Part shown: piece after piece, positions 60,741 through 64,000 of the stretch | Layout of the letters: the number at the start of each line of letters is the position of its first letter | Numbering within the stretch: the first letter of the stretch is position 1 | Assembly (NCBI GenBank): GCA_011033025.1 | Contig: WFMF01000523.1 | Location: 52,414-116,413, forward strand | Direction of reading: 5' to 3' | Length of the DNA stretch: 64,000 nt | Origin: Beroe forskalii | Taxonomy: Eukaryota > Ctenophora > Nuda > Beroida > Beroidae | Notes under the pieces: generated by a model | The model's input: only the letters and a program-made list of their open reading frames with translations | What the model was told of the DNA's origin: nothing | Database searches by the model: none | Made by a program: the position numbers and the translations under genes

Positions 60741-63700
60741 TATAGTAGTTAAAGGAAGCAGTGAAGAGAAGCAGTGAATAAAAGCAGTAAATAAAAGCAG
60801 TGAGAAGAAGCAGTGAGCATAAGCAGAAAATAATGGCAATGAATATTGAATACCGAATATTCAAATAATTGCAGTATTTATTTCAGAGTATCGCTTAAGC
60901 TCTGAGAGGTTGACGAGCTATCAACCCCTTCCACAGCAGAAAGCACTACATGTCACGCTCCTGACAGGTGTCGTGGGGAAGTGAAATGTCGAGAAATATA
61001 CGTGAAATAAATCATAGAATATATTAATATACTTCATATACCCTTCATATCATATATTATATTTGACATGACGTATACGATCAGAGACAAATGTATTCCA
61101 GAATCAAACGCGGTGGATTATAATTGAAGAGTAGCTTGAGTTCATCCACATGTACATTGTAATTTAGCTTTTCAATGCTAATTGGCGGGATAATAAACTA
61201 ATAAAGCCGTGGGATAGACTGCGTGGTCTTGAGGAAGTCGGCAAGATTGACCTGGAGTAGGTTAACAGACAATGGTAATTCATCGTGCTTTGTCTATTTA
61301 ATGACGAATCTTATAATCTTGTAGAGGATTTGCTTTCTGCCATTCAGCCATCCAGTGAATGGCCGAATCAGCAGGGCGTACATCAAGGCTGACCAAAGTA
61401 CAACCACGTACCCGACGTACTAATATGACCTATTGACCTTACCACCTACAAGACTTTTCAGGAATCCAGAAGTTTTACTATCCAGAAAAAAGAAGCATAT
61501 TGCTGTGCTTTTGCTCAATATCCCCACACCAGCTACTCAAGTCTCTAAAACCAGAAAAGCTTCAGCTGACGACAACAATCACAAGGTTCTGCAGAACAAA
61601 TCTGTCGTATCAGTTATTAAACGTTTAAACTTCTACCCTCTTAGCAGGAAATGAGGTTCCCAAATCAAATGAACGAATCACCAATTCGAGGGACCGTGAT
61701 TGACTTGTAATAGATCAGAACTCTGAGTTATTATGCCACCACCACCACCACAGAGCGGGTATACCATATCTGGAACACAAAGGAGAAAGGTTTGACATAA
61801 TCTAGTCTGAGTGCAATATGGATTGTAATATAATGGAACTTCAGAACAGTGGATACTATAGGTATTGCCATTGCTCATGGTAGTATTCAACACCCCCACG
61901 CGAATCTAGTTAGGTTATATTACAGAGTGAGAGATCTAGAAACACACGATCTACAACATCAGCTGTTCACGAATGGATGAAAGAAAGGGTTAACTGTGTA
62001 GAGATCTGAATTTCATGCCTCATGGTTCTCTTTTATCTGCCAAATATCGTTAGATATAATGTAACATAGATACTCGGATCACGATCAAGGCATCATCAAG
62101 ACCAGTGACGCAAACTGCTGCACAATAGCGTAACACGGTAAGAAAATAATACGAGAATGATATCTCTGTTGGTTCAGAACTCTTTATAGTGACGATTTCA
62201 ATAAAATTGAATGATTAATGATAAAGTCTTTTTAACTTTTTAATGATGCAGTCCTTTTTTGGATATTGGAATCATTCATTTCTACCCCATTTATCAGTAA
62301 TTGCACTATGATAATTGCAGGTTACGAAGTAACAAAATTCCAAGAAACGAAAAAGTATGGTTTTTGGGGCTTCATCCCCCCATATATTTCGCATTATATC
62401 AAATGTTGACAAATTCAGTGATCACGATGCTTTGAGACGCCTGGCAATTGGCACCCTAATATGGGTAAATCATTGAAGAGTGCTTTTAATCCGTCCAACG
62501 CTTAAATGAGAAGAACACTCAAGCAGGCTTGCCAATGCTACCACTATCCTCGTTCCCTTTTTGGCGATTGCAGCTAATGAAAGAGCCAACATTTTTAATC
62601 CAAAATACTCCGAAAGTCTCAAATTTGCGTCGAAGCAGAAATCAGGATTCCCCCAACTTTCCAGCCCCATGCAACAGAATGAGAACCTAAACGGGTTTCG
62701 ATCAGACATTGATGATGGAAGACAAGATGAAGTGGCTTTCCCAATGTGATTGGGACGCTTATGCAAATAAACATTGCAACTTTCATAAAACAATATGACG
62801 ATCATACAAATACAATTTAAGGTGCAGTTTCATTTCCCCGTTTATAACAAGCCGTACAGCAAGGACTGCATTAGCCAAGCAAGGCACATAGCGTCTCTAC
62901 ATTCCTCATGACGAGACTTTCTTAAGAACGGATAATGCGATTATAATTATGGTATGGCGTGCTAATCATCAACTTATTAATCGCTTGGCTAAGGTTTTGG
63001 GTGATTAACCAGTGGCAGCATTATTGAGTTGATACATCGAGTGGCATTTTATCCATGATGAGGTCCAGCTGGCAGCTACATCTTAGAGTTCACAGAAAAC
63101 ATAACGCTAAACCAAAATAACCTAATTTTGCGATAAACGAATACGTAGTTAAAAGATAAATTCCAGTGTCGAATTTAAGTGTCAAATTTGCAGAAAATGA
63201 CTTATCAACACCTTACAAATACCTGTACAAGTACATGTATTTTTACGATCGAGCTGAAGGATTGATTGATTGAAAAGCCCCTGGCGTACAGCTATATAAA
63301 GCTATGAAAAAGGATTATAAACACAAAAAAGATGTTGATCAGTAAAACAGTTAAGAGTCAAAAACTCACTGGAATATCACTGAGAGCACATCCATATGTT
63401 GACTGTTGAGCAAGAGGCGCGCTGTCTTGTGCCAGGTTCCCTAGGGATCACTCACACCCTGCTGATCACGTGGTAAAGCTGCTCCCAGATCACGTGACCA
63501 ATGACAATGATCACGTGACAATGTCGGCGGGCGATGTTTTATTGACGAGAGATCACCGAGTAGCGAAGAAAGGTGTGACAAAACAGACTTGTGATTACAG
63601 CATGCTTTCACACACCGCGCAGGTGCAATCTCACGTCAAAGACAGCGTCACCATTCCGGATCTGGAAATAGTTGTAAGACTCATTATATGTACCAGATAG

Positions 63701-64000
63701 ATAACATAGATAACATATGCTAATTGTAAACATATTACTTAAATAGACCAATGACTTAAATATACCAATTAACTGCTCTTAATATTGCTTTGATGTTTTG
63801 GCAGAAATCAGCAATCTATTACTCAGTCTCAATTGAAGGCAATTAATCGATCAGTTACAGCGATTTTCGGCCGGGTTCAGTTAACTATGTTATATTTATT
63901 ATATTTTATCAACATAATAGCAAAGGCGAATTCTTCTATCGAGCATCATTGAGATTGGTTTAATGTTAGCTGGTTTTTAGAATGAACTACAGTGTATCCA
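60741..64000. other. AT-rich region, no supported gene
   Basis: Overlapping frames on both strands at 62470-62805 have a mildly protein-like composition but nothing I recognise. A 73-codon frame at 61433-61654 is Lys-rich and unsupported. The only distinctive signal is the CACGTG cluster near 63.5 kb. Confidence 0.4.
63464..63517. promoter_or_regulatory. Cluster of three GATCACGTG E-box palindromes
   Basis: GATCACGTG occurs at 63464, 63488 and 63509, spaced 24 and 21 bp (about two helical turns). Two copies extend to TCACGTGAC, the type of site bound by bHLH-zip factors (USF, Myc/Max, MITF/TFE). No transcript start is identifiable, so regulatory function is inferred. Confidence 0.4.

Noticed and set aside
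62470..62805. Overlapping frames on both strands near 62.6 kb
   Set aside because: Neither strand shows a recognisable domain, and mutual overlap suggests chance openness or an old fragment.

Overview
The window is eukaryotic, from an invertebrate animal. Its genes are split by GT-AG introns that keep reading frame across junctions. It encodes rhodopsin-type GPCRs, a CD225/dispanin membrane protein and an SNM1/Artemis-family protein. Exons are clearly more GC-rich than the AT-rich background. Divergent orphan GPCRs and abundant fold-back repeats would suit a cnidarian, ctenophore or other marine invertebrate, but the sequence alone does not fix the phylum. I saw no operons, CRISPR arrays, or rRNA or tRNA genes.

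Layout. 2.0-4.6 kb (+): an SNM1/Artemis-like metallo-beta-lactamase/beta-CASP protein with an acidic N-terminal extension and almost all metal ligands replaced, so probably a pseudo-nuclease. 9.07-9.55 kb (-): an exon for a carbohydrate-binding-like beta-sandwich domain. 15.13-16.17 kb (+): an intronless class A GPCR. 18.9-21.7 kb (+): the last two exons of an unrecognised protein, separated by an intron filled with fold-back repeats. 30.1-31.3 kb (-): a proline-rich CD225/dispanin (IFITM/PRRT/SYNDIG superfamily) protein with an apparent frameshift. 38.3-45.5 kb (-): a class A GPCR reconstructed from twelve in-frame exons, with an intracellular loop 3 of about 500 residues.

The rest is mainly repeats. 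There are minisatellites at 7.0, 14.2, 14.9, 17.8, 37, 43.6 and 48.3 kb. Short inverted-repeat elements occur throughout, two of them with perfect 8-bp target duplications (21.9 and 60.1 kb). GC-rich palindromic elements lie at 49.9-52.0 kb. A 4.7-kb array of ~950-bp units at 53.5-58.3 kb carries a ~285-bp palindrome in each unit.

The most notable observations are these. (1) Fold-back elements whose hairpins share a CTCG-type loop but have different, internally matched stems. (2) Palindromes at 54-58 kb whose arms agree within a copy but differ between copies, and whose loop occurs in both orientations. (3) A short TIR element that makes up nearly a whole GPCR intron, like an introner. (4) A ~28-copy minisatellite that multiplies the GPCR's own 3' splice site. 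(5) The degenerate Artemis-like protein.
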